Part shown: positions 41,134 to 49,835 of the stretch, piece by piece
How positions within the stretch are numbered: position 1 is the stretch's first letter
Layout of the letters: every line of letters begins with the position of its first letter
DNA from: Phycisphaerae bacterium
Lineage (GTDB): Bacteria > Planctomycetota > Phycisphaerae > FEN-1346 > JAACEH01
Assembly (NCBI GenBank): GCA_012729015.1
Contig: JAAYDY010000118.1
Location: forward strand, 1-51,800
Direction: 5' to 3'
DNA: 51,800 nucleotides
Translations under genes and position numbers: made by a program
Notes under the pieces: model-generated
What the model saw: the letters and a program-made list of their open reading frames with translations, nothing else
What the model was told of the DNA's origin: nothing
The model's database searches: none

Positions 41134-43378
41134 CCCGAGACGACTCCAGCCGGCGGTGCTGGCTCGATTGCTGAATAGCGTCGGCCGGGGCGAGGTCATC
41201 AGCGAGCGGCAACTCCGCCGGCATCGCAACCGGGCTGGGTACACGATCGGTGATGCCCGGACGGTGGACCTGTTCCGCTACGCCGCCTGGCTGACGCTCG
41301 AGTACTTCAAGCCCAAGGCCGATCCGCTCACCTACGACGAAGTGAAGCGCCGCCAGGCCGAGCGGAACGCGGAGCTGGTCCGCGCCGCCCAGGACATCGG
41401 CGAGATCCCGGCCGTGGCCGATCCGGAGCGGCGCGCTGCGGCGGAGGCGTCGTTCAAGGTCTTCTGCGAGACCTATTTCCCCGACGTCTTCTACTTCGCC
41501 TGGTCGCCGGACCACCTGCGGGTGGTGGAGAAGATCGAGAAGGCAGTGCGAACGGGCGGGCTCTTCGCCATGGCCATGCCGCGCGGCAGCGGGAAGACCG
41601 TGCTCTGCCAGACGGCGGTAGTCTGGGCGGCGCTGACGGGGGCGACGCCCTTCGTCTGCCTCATCGCCGCCAGCGCCGAGCGGGCCCGCGACCTGCTGGA
41701 AAACATCATGGTCTGGCTGGAGACCAATCCCCTCCTCGGTGATGACTTCCCGGAAGTCTGCTATCCGATCCGCTGCCTGGAGCGGATCACCAATCGCCAG
41801 AAGGGCCAGAAGCACCAGGGCGAGCCGACCCGCATCGAGTGGACCAGCGACAAGGTGGTGCTGCCGACCATCGAGGGCAGCCGGGCGTCCGGCGTCGTCA
41901 TCTCATGCTCCGGCATGAAGGGCTCGGACATCCGCGGGCAGAATCATGCCCGGGCCGACGGCCGGGTGGTGCGGCCGCAGCTGGTGCTGGTGGACGACCC
42001 GCAGACGACCGAATCGGCCTGGTCACCTTCGCAGAGCCAGCGGCGAGAGGCGATCCTCGCCGGCGACGTGCTCGGCATGGCCGGTCCCGGCAGGAAGATC
42101 GCGGGCCTCATGGCCTGCACGGTCATTCGGCCTGACGACATGGCCGATCGGCTCCTCGACCGTGACAAGCACCCCGAGTGGCAGGGCGAGCGGACGAAGA
42201 TGGTCTACGCGTTCCCCGCCAGCGAGAAGCTGTGGGCCAGGTACGCGGAACTCAGGAACGATTCCCTCCGCAATGACGGCGACGGCGCCGAGGCGACGGA
42301 GTTCTACCGCCGCAACCGCGAGGCCATGGATGCCGGCGCCGTCGTCGCCTGGCCGGAGCGGTACAACGAGGATGAGCTCTCGGCCGTGCAGCACGCCATG
42401 AATCTAAAGCTCAGGGACGAGGCCGCCTTCTTCGCCGAGTACCAGAACGAGCCGGTGGTCGAGCAAGTCGGCGAAGAGATGCTCACCGCCGACGAAATCG
42501 CCGGCAAGCTCAACGGCTACGAGCGCGGCATCATCCCCGTCGCCGCCGGGCACCTGACGATGTTCATCGACGTCCAGCAGAAGGCCCTGTTCTGGATGGC
42601 CGTGGCATGGGAAGAGTCGTTCACCGGGTACATCGTCGATTACGGCACCTGGCCTGAGCAGAGGCGGCCCTACTTCACGCTGAGCGACCTGCGGAGCACG
42701 ATTGGCCGGGCGGTGCCGGGCGCCGGGCTGGAGGGCCAGATCTTCGCGGCGCTGGAGCGTTTGACGGCCGAGAAGCTGTCAGCCGCCTGGCGGCGTGAGG
42801 ACGGCGCCGAGATGCGCATTGAACGATGCCTCATCGACGCCAACTGGGGCCAGTCTACCGATGTCGTCTACCAGTTCTGCCGGCAGAGCCCGTTCGCGGC
42901 GTTGCTCCTGCCCAGCCACGGCAAGTACGTCGGCGCATCGAGCGTCCCGTTCAGCGAGTACAAGCGGAAGCGCGGCGACCGCGTGGGCCTGCACTGGCGC
43001 ATCCCGAACACCATCGGCAAGCGTCAGGTCCGCCACGCGCTGATCGACGCCAACTACTGGAAGAGCTTCGTCCATGCCCGCCTGGCCGTGGCCATGGGCG
43101 ATCCGGGGTGCCTTTCGCTGTTCGGCCGCGATGAGGATGTCCATCGGCTGGTGGCGGACCACCTGACGGCCGAGTACCGCGTCCGCACGCTGGCCCATGA
43201 GCGGACGGTGGACGAGTGGAAGCTCCGGACCACGCGGCCGGACAACCACTGGCTCGACTGCCTGGTCGGCTGCGCGGTCGGGGCCAGTATTCAAGGGGTC
43301 GGTCTGGCCGGGGTCGAGGGACAGAAGCAGTCGCGTCCCCGCCTTCGTCTGTCGCAACTCCAGGGAGGTCGAACATGA
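41120..43378 (+). CDS. terL: Terminase large subunit with an N-terminal DNA-binding module
   Basis: A 752-residue packaging motor. Residues about 10-62 are a small basic module shared with the HNH nuclease. The ATPase domain has Walker A MPRGSGKT (153-160), Walker B QLVLVDDP (287-294) and a coupling motif near LMACTVI. A C-terminal nuclease domain follows (FIDVQQKALFWMAVAWEE, RCLIDANWGQSTDVVYQF, NHWLDCLVGCAVGA). Its size suggests the lambda gpA-like group. GTG start. It overlaps the candidate small subunit and the zinc-ribbon gene downstream (ATGA). Confidence 0.92.
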   Translation: MEAINPRRLQPAVLARLLNSVGRGEVISERQLRRHRNRAGYTIGDARTVDLFRYAAWLTLEYFKPKADPLTYDEVKRRQAERNAELVRAAQDIGEIPAVADPERRAAAEASFKVFCETYFPDVFYFAWSPDHLRVVEKIEKAVRTGGLFAMAMPRGSGKTVLCQTAVVWAALTGATPFVCLIAASAERARDLLENIMVWLETNPLLGDDFPEVCYPIRCLERITNRQKGQKHQGEPTRIEWTSDKVVLPTIEGSRASGVVISCSGMKGSDIRGQNHARADGRVVRPQLVLVDDPQTTESAWSPSQSQRREAILAGDVLGMAGPGRKIAGLMACTVIRPDDMADRLLDRDKHPEWQGERTKMVYAFPASEKLWARYAELRNDSLRNDGDGAEATEFYRRNREAMDAGAVVAWPERYNEDELSAVQHAMNLKLRDEAAFFAEYQNEPVVEQVGEEMLTADEIAGKLNGYERGIIPVAAGHLTMFIDVQQKALFWMAVAWEESFTGYIVDYGTWPEQRRPYFTLSDLRSTIGRAVPGAGLEGQIFAALERLTAEKLSAAWRREDGAEMRIERCLIDANWGQSTDVVYQFCRQSPFAALLLPSHGKYVGASSVPFSEYKRKRGDRVGLHWRIPNTIGKRQVRHALIDANYWKSFVHARLAVAMGDPGCLSLFGRDEDVHRLVADHLTAEYRVRTLAHERTVDEWKLRTTRPDNHWLDCLVGCAVGASIQGVGLAGVEGQKQSRPRLRLSQLQGGRT

Positions 43379-43563
43379 GCACGCAGGACACTGCCACCCG
43401 CCAGCTGACACCCCAAGCTCTGGGGCTGGAGTGCCCGCACTGCGGGTGCCGCGACCTCCGGGTGCTCTATACCCGGCAGGCTCCGAACCAGCGCATCATG
43501 CGCCGCCGCAGGTGCCGCTATTGCGGCACGCGGGTGACGAGCTGGGAGAAGATCGGGCGCTGA
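43375..43563 (+). CDS. Small zinc-ribbon protein after terL
   Basis: A 62-residue protein with two Cys pairs (CPHCGCRD and CRYCGTRV) forming a zinc ribbon, and a basic middle (RIMRRRR). Its ATG overlaps the terL stop as ATGA, so it is probably co-translated with the motor. GGGAGG lies upstream. It could bind DNA or regulate late genes; a similar short ribbon occurs in the early operon. Confidence 0.75.
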   Translation: MSTQDTATRQLTPQALGLECPHCGCRDLRVLYTRQAPNQRIMRRRRCRYCGTRVTSWEKIGR

Positions 43564-43633
43564 GCAGATTCATTACACATCTGTACGAAAGTTCGGCGGC
43601 GGCCCAACTTCCTTGTGAATTATCGACCCTGTC

Positions 43634-43654
43634 CGGCAATAAGCATTGCGTCGC
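43634..43654 (+). repeat. 21-bp conserved stem-loop element, copy 2
   Basis: Identical to 26115-26135 over 21 bp (GCAAT-AAGC-ATTGC core). It lies 26 bp upstream of the ATG at 43680, in the only sizeable gap of the packaging and head gene cluster. Likely an expression signal shared by early and late genes. Confidence 0.65.
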
Positions 43655-43679
43655 CCGGGAGCGGGCAGCGGAGGTGCCG

Positions 43680-43877
43680 ATGGACGAGGGTCTGGACAAC
43701 CAAATCAGCGAGAACGCCGCCGGACCACGGAAGGCCTCGGGCGATTCGCACAGCATGGAGCAGCACCCGCTGCCGGACCAGATCGCTGCGGACAAGTTCC
43801 TGGAGTCGAAGAAGGCCAGCCGGGCCAAGGGCCTCGGCATCAAGCTCGTCAAGCTCGCGCCGGGAGGGAGCGTCTGA
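43680..43877 (+). CDS. Small protein upstream of the portal gene
   Basis: A 65-residue charged protein (DQIAADKFLESKKASRAKGLGIKLVKLAPGGSV at the C-terminus, given in outline). The position just before the portal matches the head-tail joining protein W of lambda-like phages, but no sequence likeness was seen. Its stop abuts the portal start. The 21-bp element lies upstream and GGAGGTG precedes the ATG. Alternatively it is a packaging or scaffold accessory. Confidence 0.65.
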   Translation: MDEGLDNQISENAAGPRKASGDSHSMEQHPLPDQIAADKFLESKKASRAKGLGIKLVKLAPGGSV

Positions 43878-45350
43878 ATGTGGCCGTTCCGCAAGAAGAG
43901 GAAGTCCCACGCCTCCCTCCCGGCCGCGCTTCAGGCCGGCGGCAAGGTGCCCGTCATCATGCGGGCCCGCTACGACGCCGCCCAGACCACGGCCGACAAC
44001 GCCCGGCACTGGGCGATGGCTGACGCCCTCTCGGCCGACAGCGCGATGTCGCCCGACGTGCGGCGAAAGCTGCGGCAGAACGCTCGGTACGAGGTAGCCA
44101 ACAACAGCTACGCCAAGGGCATCGTGCTGACCATCGCCAATGACTGCGTGGGCACGGGGCCGCGGCTGCAGCTTCTGACGCCGGACGGCGTCTTGAACAA
44201 CAGCGTCGAACAGGCCTTTGCCGAGTGGTGCCGCGCCGTCAGGCTTGCGGCCAAGCTCCGCACCATGCGGGCGGCCAAGGCGACCGACGGCGAGACGTTC
44301 GCGGTGCTGACGGCGAACCCGCTGGTCGATTCGCCGATCATGCTCGATGTGCAACTCGTGGAGGCCGACCGCGTGGCCTCACCCTGGGTCTCGCTGATTG
44401 AGGATGCCAACGACGTCGACGGCATCCGGCTCGACGCCTGGGGCAACCCGCAGAGCTACTCGATTCTCAGGCAGCACCCGGGGGATCTGTCGAACTGGCG
44501 GCACGAATTCGACCTGGTGGACGCCGCGGCGGTGATCCACTGGTTCCGGGCCGACCGGCCCGGGCAGCACCGGGGTGTGCCCGAGATCACGCCGGCTCTG
44601 CCGCTCTTCGCCCAGCTGCGTGACTACACGCTGGCGGTGATCGCCGCGGCGGAAACGGCGGCGGACTTCGCGGCGGTGCTGTTCACTGACTCGCCCGCCA
44701 ACGGCGAGGCCCAGGCTCTGGAGCCGATGGACATTGTCGCCCTGGAGAAGCGGATGGCGACCGTGCTGCCGGACGGGTGGCGTCTGGGGCAGATCGAAGC
44801 CCAGCAGCCGGCAACGGGTTACGCCGAGTTCAAGCGCGAGATTCTGAACGAGATCGCGCGGTGCCTGAACCTGCCGTACAACATCGCCGCCTGTAATTCC
44901 AGCGGCTACAACTACGCCTCCGGCCGGCTGGATCACCAGACCTACTACAAGGCGATTCGTGTCGAGCAGGCGCACCTGGCCGAAGTCGTGCTCGACCGGA
45001 TTCTCTCGGCCTGGCTGTACGAGGCAGCGCTGACGGAGGAATTCGCAGCACTTCGTGAGATGGACGGCCTGCCGCACCAGTGGTTCTTCGATGGTTCCGA
45101 GCATGTGGACCCGGCGAAGGAGGCCAACGCCCAGGCGACCCGGCTGACCTCAAACACCACCACGCTGGCCATCGAGTACGCCCGCCAGGGCCGCGACTGG
45201 GAGACTGAACTGCGGCAGCGGGCCAAAGAGAAGAAGCTGATGAAGGAGTTGGGGCTGGTCGAGGAATCGGCTCCGCAGGCCGACCCCGAGAACGAGGACG
45301 ACGAGGAAGAGGAGACCGAAACGGATGTCGAAGCACGCCGCGCAGCCTGA
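43878..45350 (+). CDS. Phage portal protein, lambda gpB-like
   Basis: A 490-residue portal protein. Family features are RARYDAAQTTADNARHWAMADALSAD near the N-terminus, RARYEVANNSYAKGIVLTIANDCVG-like segments, VIHWFRADRPGQHRGVPEITPAL, and FKREILNEIARCLNLPYNIAACNSSGYNYASGR. The portal forms the dodecameric ring through which DNA enters the head and attracts the terminase. The C-terminus is strongly acidic (ENEDDEEEETETDVE) and overlaps the start of the protease-capsid gene by 26 bp. Confidence 0.93.
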   Translation: MWPFRKKRKSHASLPAALQAGGKVPVIMRARYDAAQTTADNARHWAMADALSADSAMSPDVRRKLRQNARYEVANNSYAKGIVLTIANDCVGTGPRLQLLTPDGVLNNSVEQAFAEWCRAVRLAAKLRTMRAAKATDGETFAVLTANPLVDSPIMLDVQLVEADRVASPWVSLIEDANDVDGIRLDAWGNPQSYSILRQHPGDLSNWRHEFDLVDAAAVIHWFRADRPGQHRGVPEITPALPLFAQLRDYTLAVIAAAETAADFAAVLFTDSPANGEAQALEPMDIVALEKRMATVLPDGWRLGQIEAQQPATGYAEFKREILNEIARCLNLPYNIAACNSSGYNYASGRLDHQTYYKAIRVEQAHLAEVVLDRILSAWLYEAALTEEFAALREMDGLPHQWFFDGSEHVDPAKEANAQATRLTSNTTTLAIEYARQGRDWETELRQRAKEKKLMKELGLVEESAPQADPENEDDEEEETETDVEARRAA

Positions 45351-47361
45351 TTACCTGCTGTTCCAGTGCCCACTGACGGTCGAGGCCGCGGACGACGGCA
45401 CGAAGCAGATGCCGCGCTTCCGCATGGTCGCCTACACCGGCGGCACGATGCGGATCGCGGGGTTCCCGCACCCGGTAGTCGTCGACCTCGAGGGCCTGGC
45501 CATCGACCGGCAGGACATCCCTGTGCGGCTGGACCACAAGCCGCACCAGGGCGTCGGCCACACGCAGAAGGTGGCCATCGAGAGCGGCCAGGTGATCGCC
45601 GAGGGCCTGGTGAGCCGCGACACCTCGTGGGCCCGCGACGTCACCAAGTCGGGTGTCAACGGCTTCCCGTGGCAGGCCTCGATCGGCGCGGCCGTGATCG
45701 ACGCCCAGTTCATTCCCAACGGCCAGCACGTCACCGTCAACGGACGGACCTTCACCGGGCCGCTGCACGTGGTCCGCCGGGCCGTCCTCAAGGAGATCTC
45801 GTTCGTCGACAGCGGCGCCGACGCCAACACGAGTGCGAAGGTTGCCGCCCAGAGCCCCGAGAAGGAGGAGCCGAAACCCATGGAAGAGACCAACACCGCC
45901 GTCGCTGAGACCACCCAGACGCAGGAGACCGAGGAGACGCAGGACACCCAGACCCAGACGCCGGAGACGCCCGAGGCGGGCGGCGAGACCCCGGCCACCG
46001 AGACGCCGACGGCCACGCCGACCACGGTGAACGCCTCGGCCGCGGATGACGACCCGGTGGTCGGGATGCGCCGCCGGATGGCCGCCGAGACGCGGCGCGT
46101 CGAGGCCATCCGCAAGCTCTGCGGCGGCAAGCACCCGGACCTCGAGGCCCGGGCCATCGAGGAGGGCTGGGACGAGACCAAGGTCGAGCTGCACGTCCTG
46201 CGGGCCTCGCGGCCCCAGGTGCCGGCCGTGGCCTCGCGGCCGCGGAACACCGGCCCGCAGGTCTTCGAGGCCGTGGCCCTGATGGCCGCCGGGTGCCCCA
46301 TGAGCCGCATCGAGGCCATCTACGCCGAGCCGATCCTGGAGGCCGCCGACAAGCTCCGCGGCGTGGGCATCCAGGAGTTCTGCGAGCTGGCCAGCGGGCA
46401 GCAACTGCCGCGCTACCGCCGCGACGCCTCGGGCTGGCTGCAGGCCGCCTTCAGCACCGCCAGCCTGCCGGGCATCCTCTCGAACATCGCCAACAAGATG
46501 CTCCTGGAGGGCTACAACTACGTCGAAGACGCCTGGCGGCGCATTGCCAAGGTCGCCAGCGTCAACGATTTCAAGGAGCACACCCGCTACCGCATGACGG
46601 GCAGCTTTGAGTTCCAGAAGGTCGGCCCTGACGGTGAACTGAAGCACGGCAAGCTCGACGAGCAGAAGTACGGGCAGCGGGCCGACACCCACGGCATCAT
46701 GTTCGCCCTCACCCGGCAGATGATCATCAACGACGACATGGGGGCCTTCACCGACATCCCGCGGCAGATCGGGATGGGCGCCGCCGAGGCCATCGCCGAC
46801 GCGGTGTGGGGGCTGTGGCTGTCGAACCCGACGCAAGCCGACGGGAAGGCGTTCTTCTCGACCGACCACAAGAACTACGCCGAGGGCGCCGACACGGCCC
46901 TGAGCGTGGACGCCCTCACGGCCGCCGAAGTACTGTTCGGCGGGCAGACCAAGCCCAACGGCCGGCCCCTGGGCATTCCGGCCAGCATCCTGCTGGTGCC
47001 GACGGCGCTGAAGGTCCCGGCCGAGATGCTGATGAAGTCGCTCCTGCTGAACGAGACCACCACGGCCAACAAGGGCAAGCCCAACACCAATCCACACGTC
47101 GGCAAGTTCCAGGTCGTCAGCTCCGTGTACCTCTCCAACGCCAGCTTCACCGGGGCGTCGTCGAAGGCCTGGTATCTGCAGGCCGACCCCAACCGGCTGC
47201 CGGCCATCGAGGTTGCGTTCCTGAACGGCGTGGACCGCCCGACGGTCGAGAAGACCGACGCCGACTTCAACACGCTCGGCGTGCAGTTCCGCGGCTACAT
47301 CGACTTCGGCGTCCGCGAGCAGGATTACCGCGGGGCGCTCCGGATGAAGGGCGAGGCCTGA
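45325..47361 (+). CDS. Prohead protease fused to major capsid protein
   Basis: A 678-residue protein. Residues about 1-175 look like a phage prohead protease (IPVRLDHKPHQGVGHTQKV, TSGVNGFPWQASIGA-like, AVLKEISFVDSGADANTSA). Residues about 176-245 form a Thr/Glu/Pro-rich linker (TQTQETEETQDTQTQTPETP). The rest resembles Mu gpT-like major capsid proteins (FSTASLPGILSNIANKML, RIAKVASVNDFKEHTRYRM, ALTRQMIINDDMGAFTDIPR). Such fusions let the protease free itself and the capsid during assembly; the linker may act as scaffold. It overlaps the portal gene by 26 bp. Confidence 0.88.
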   Translation: MSKHAAQPDYLLFQCPLTVEAADDGTKQMPRFRMVAYTGGTMRIAGFPHPVVVDLEGLAIDRQDIPVRLDHKPHQGVGHTQKVAIESGQVIAEGLVSRDTSWARDVTKSGVNGFPWQASIGAAVIDAQFIPNGQHVTVNGRTFTGPLHVVRRAVLKEISFVDSGADANTSAKVAAQSPEKEEPKPMEETNTAVAETTQTQETEETQDTQTQTPETPEAGGETPATETPTATPTTVNASAADDDPVVGMRRRMAAETRRVEAIRKLCGGKHPDLEARAIEEGWDETKVELHVLRASRPQVPAVASRPRNTGPQVFEAVALMAAGCPMSRIEAIYAEPILEAADKLRGVGIQEFCELASGQQLPRYRRDASGWLQAAFSTASLPGILSNIANKMLLEGYNYVEDAWRRIAKVASVNDFKEHTRYRMTGSFEFQKVGPDGELKHGKLDEQKYGQRADTHGIMFALTRQMIINDDMGAFTDIPRQIGMGAAEAIADAVWGLWLSNPTQADGKAFFSTDHKNYAEGADTALSVDALTAAEVLFGGQTKPNGRPLGIPASILLVPTALKVPAEMLMKSLLLNETTTANKGKPNTNPHVGKFQVVSSVYLSNASFTGASSKAWYLQADPNRLPAIEVAFLNGVDRPTVEKTDADFNTLGVQFRGYIDFGVREQDYRGALRMKGEA

Positions 47362-47417
47362 GCCTCGTCCTTCCCGGGCGACAGTGACAACCCTCTAACC
47401 CACAAGGAGTGAACCAG

Positions 47418-47753
47418 ATGGCACAGTTCGTGCATGACGGCAGGAGTATCGACTACACCCCGAGCGCAGCGGTGACCGCCGGCGACGTGGTGGTCCAGGC
47501 AGACCTGATCGGCGTGGCCAAGCTGGACATCGCCGCCAATGCCCTCGGGGCCTTGGCGGTGACCGGCGTCTTCGACTTCCCGAAGGCCACCGGCGCCGGC
47601 AGCGGGATCGCAGTCGGGGCGAAGGTCTACTGGAAGGCCGACCCCGGCGCAGCCCAGGCCGACGACGAGGCGGGGGCCAACAAGCTGATCGGCAAGACGA
47701 TCAAGGCCGCGGCCGACGCCGACGCGACGGTCCGCGTGCGGCTGAGCCAGTAG
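47418..47753 (+). CDS. DUF2190-like capsid decoration protein
   Basis: A 111-residue beta-rich protein (FVHDGRSIDYTPSAAVTAGDVVVQADLIGVAKLDIAANALG, given in outline; VGAKVYWKA near the middle). It matches DUF2190, a family that includes decoration or stabilising proteins on phage heads. AAGGAG precedes the ATG at 47418. It follows the capsid gene by 56 bp and ends 3 bp before the next gene. Confidence 0.85.
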   Translation: MAQFVHDGRSIDYTPSAAVTAGDVVVQADLIGVAKLDIAANALGALAVTGVFDFPKATGAGSGIAVGAKVYWKADPGAAQADDEAGANKLIGKTIKAAADADATVRVRLSQ

Positions 47754-47756
47754 ACG

Positions 47757-48134
47757 ATGGCGGACCTGCTGGAGCAATCCTCGGCCTGGCTCGACGGCCA
47801 GCGAAAGAAGTTCCTGGCGAAGACAGTCACGTACTGCCGGGGCCAGGCCGAGGTCTCCTGTCCGGCCACGGTCGGCCGGACGACGTTCGAGGTGGAGGAT
47901 TCCACCGGCGTCGTCGAGCGGTTCGAGTCGCGGGACTTCATCATCACCGCGGCGGACCTGGTGCTCGACGGTGTGGTCGCTCTGCCGGAGCGCGGTGACC
48001 GCATCCGCGAAACAGTCGGTGAGGCGACGCTGGTCTACGAGGTGGTCAGTCCCGGTCAGGAGCCATGCTGGCGCTGGAGCGACCCGTACCGGCTGGCACT
48101 GAGGATTCACACGAAACAGGTGGGGACGGCATGA
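47757..48134 (+). CDS. Candidate head-tail joining protein
   Basis: A 125-residue protein of mixed alpha/beta character (TYCRGQAEVSCPATVGRTTFEVEDSTG, LVYEVVSPGQEPCWRWSDPYRLALRIHTK). The family is not recognised, but the length and place after the decoration protein fit head completion or head-tail joining proteins. It starts 4 bp after the previous stop and its stop overlaps the next ATG (ATGA). Confidence 0.6.
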   Translation: MADLLEQSSAWLDGQRKKFLAKTVTYCRGQAEVSCPATVGRTTFEVEDSTGVVERFESRDFIITAADLVLDGVVALPERGDRIRETVGEATLVYEVVSPGQEPCWRWSDPYRLALRIHTKQVGTA

Positions 48135-48370
48135 GCGACGAGTGCGATGATCGGTACGACGACGTCTGCAAGGGCGAGTTCGCGGGCATTCACCGCAAGC
48201 TCGACGTGATGGACGAGGCCATCCGCGGCAACGGCAAGCCGGGCATCCAGTTGCGGCTGGATCGGCTGGAGTCGTCCGAGCGGTCACGGAGCCGCCTGCT
48301 GTGGCTCATCGCCGGCTCGGCGGTGACGATGGCCGTGCGGGCCGTGTGGCAAATGGTGTGTGGAGGGTAA
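48131..48370 (+). CDS. Small coiled-coil membrane protein, XhlA-like
   Basis: A 79-residue protein: an amphipathic coiled coil at about 17-55 (GIHRKLDVMDEAIRG..., LRLDRLESSERSRSR) followed by one membrane helix (LLWLIAGSAVTMAVRAVWQMV). This is the architecture of XhlA/haemolysin-type phage proteins, which assist holins. No holin or endolysin is visible nearby, so the role is tentative. It overlaps the previous gene (ATGA). Confidence 0.65.
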   Translation: MSDECDDRYDDVCKGEFAGIHRKLDVMDEAIRGNGKPGIQLRLDRLESSERSRSRLLWLIAGSAVTMAVRAVWQMVCGG

Positions 48371-48374
48371 CCAT

Positions 48375-48722
48375 GTGACGAAGCGCTGGATTGGAGCGGC
48401 CGACGTCGACATCACCGCCAGGGGCGAGCAGGTGGTCGCCCACCGCTCGGCGGCCACTGCCGTGACCGACAAGGTCAACGTGACGAGCGACGGGCAGACG
48501 GCCCTGGCGGCCAACGCCGACCGTATCTGTGCGGTGCTCGTCAACGACAGCGACACCGACGTCTACATCAAGCTCGGCGACACGCCGGCGGTCGGCACGG
48601 GCATCAAGCTCAACGCCTACGGCGGCTCGTTCGCCATCACGGCGGCCAACCTGTACACGGGCATTGTGACCGCCATCTGCGCCTCGGCCGAGGCCAAGGC
48701 GCTGCTGGTGACCGAGTTCTGA
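48375..48722 (+). CDS. Small beta-rich phage structural protein
   Basis: A 115-residue protein rich in Ala, Thr and Val (TKRWIGAADVDITARGEQVVAHR..., VLVNDSDTDVYIKLGDTPAVGTG). The pattern of short strands resembles phage fibre or head decoration domains. GTG start at 48375 with GGAGGG 7 nt upstream. An in-frame GTG at 48360 overlaps that site. Family not recognised. It is followed by the block of exported proteins. Confidence 0.65.
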   Translation: MTKRWIGAADVDITARGEQVVAHRSAATAVTDKVNVTSDGQTALAANADRICAVLVNDSDTDVYIKLGDTPAVGTGIKLNAYGGSFAITAANLYTGIVTAICASAEAKALLVTEF

Positions 48723-48746
48723 CAACCCACGAAAGGAAGGCTTCGA

Positions 48747-49835
48747 ATGAAGGCAGGAATCGCGTGTGTGATGGTGCTGGTGCTGGCGGGCATGGCGTTG
48801 GGCCAGGAGGCGGCCCCCGCGCCGACGAAGGCCGAGGTGATCGTAACGATGAAGACCTCCCTGGCGGCCGATGGCAGTTGGGCGCGTCTGAAGGGCGTGG
48901 CGGGCTTCACCGCCGCGGACAAGGCCGACTACGTCGCGGCCCTGGTGCCCGAGGCGCAGGCCCTGTCCGGTTCGGCTCGGACGAAGGCCCTCGTCACGGT
49001 CTACAGCAGCTTCGTCGGCTTCGGGGCGGACACTTACGGCCTGGGCGAGAAGATCACCGCGAGCGTCACGGCGGTCGCCGACCCGGCGGACAAGGCTCTG
49101 GCGGCATCTTACGTCCTGCGTTACCCCGTGTTCATCGGCATGAAGACCGTGGCCCAGTCGGTGATCGACACGCCGGGCCTTTCGCCTGAGGCGCAGCGGA
49201 TCGCCGACGGCCTGGGCGTCCTTCGCGGGCGCACCCAGCCGAAGAGCCTCGCCGCCGCAGCCAGCCTCTACAAGTTCACCTACGCGGCAATCTGGAAGTC
49301 CTGGCCTCTGACGGACAAGGTGGCCCTGAAACGCTTGCTGGCGGTCGCGCCGGTCACGAGCCATGCCCAGTATGTCACGGCGGTGAACAAGTGGATGGTC
49401 AAGAATCGCACGGCCGACCTGGCGACGGTGTCGGCAGACTACCAGACCTACCTGAAGGACGGCGCGGGCGGAACGGATCTCTTGGACGGCGTGACGATTC
49501 CCGCCAACGACGCCCTCGGCACCGCCGCGGCGGATCTCCTGAACGGCCCGGCGGCCGGCGACCTCGACACCGACGCCCGCGTGAACCTGCTCCTGCTGCA
49601 GGGCCGCAACAAGGAGGCCTTCCAGGCGGCCGAGGCGGCGCTCAGCGGCGTCAGCGGGGACCTAAGCACAGGGAGCCTCTCGGCCAATGTCCATCGCCTG
49701 GCAAAGGTCATCAAGGCCATCGACGGCAACTGGAAGCGGGCCACGGACTACGTGAACCTCTTCCAACCGCAGGCCGAGGGTGAGCCGGCCCCGGCGGACC
49801 CGATTCCGGCCATCAGGCAGGAGCTCGGACTGTGA
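48747..49835 (+). CDS. Secreted helical protein within the morphogenesis genes
   Basis: A 362-residue protein with a clear Sec signal peptide (MKAGIACVMVLVLAGMALGQ, cleavage near Gln20). The mature part is mostly helical and Ala-rich, with repeated segments such as KADYVAALVPEAQAL and a C-terminal PAPADPIPAIRQELGL. No known family was recognised. A signal peptide is unusual for a head or tail protein. AAAGGAAGG precedes the ATG. The stop overlaps the next gene (GTGA). It may be exported from the lysogen or act in release. Confidence 0.7.
   Translation: MKAGIACVMVLVLAGMALGQEAAPAPTKAEVIVTMKTSLAADGSWARLKGVAGFTAADKADYVAALVPEAQALSGSARTKALVTVYSSFVGFGADTYGLGEKITASVTAVADPADKALAASYVLRYPVFIGMKTVAQSVIDTPGLSPEAQRIADGLGVLRGRTQPKSLAAAASLYKFTYAAIWKSWPLTDKVALKRLLAVAPVTSHAQYVTAVNKWMVKNRTADLATVSADYQTYLKDGAGGTDLLDGVTIPANDALGTAAADLLNGPAAGDLDTDARVNLLLLQGRNKEAFQAAEAALSGVSGDLSTGSLSANVHRLAKVIKAIDGNWKRATDYVNLFQPQAEGEPAPADPIPAIRQELGL

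Noticed and set aside
43197..43679. An upstream extension of the small gene before the portal
   Set aside because: The extended frame overlaps terL and the zinc-ribbon gene. ATG 43680 has GGAGGTG at usable spacing and follows the 21-bp element.
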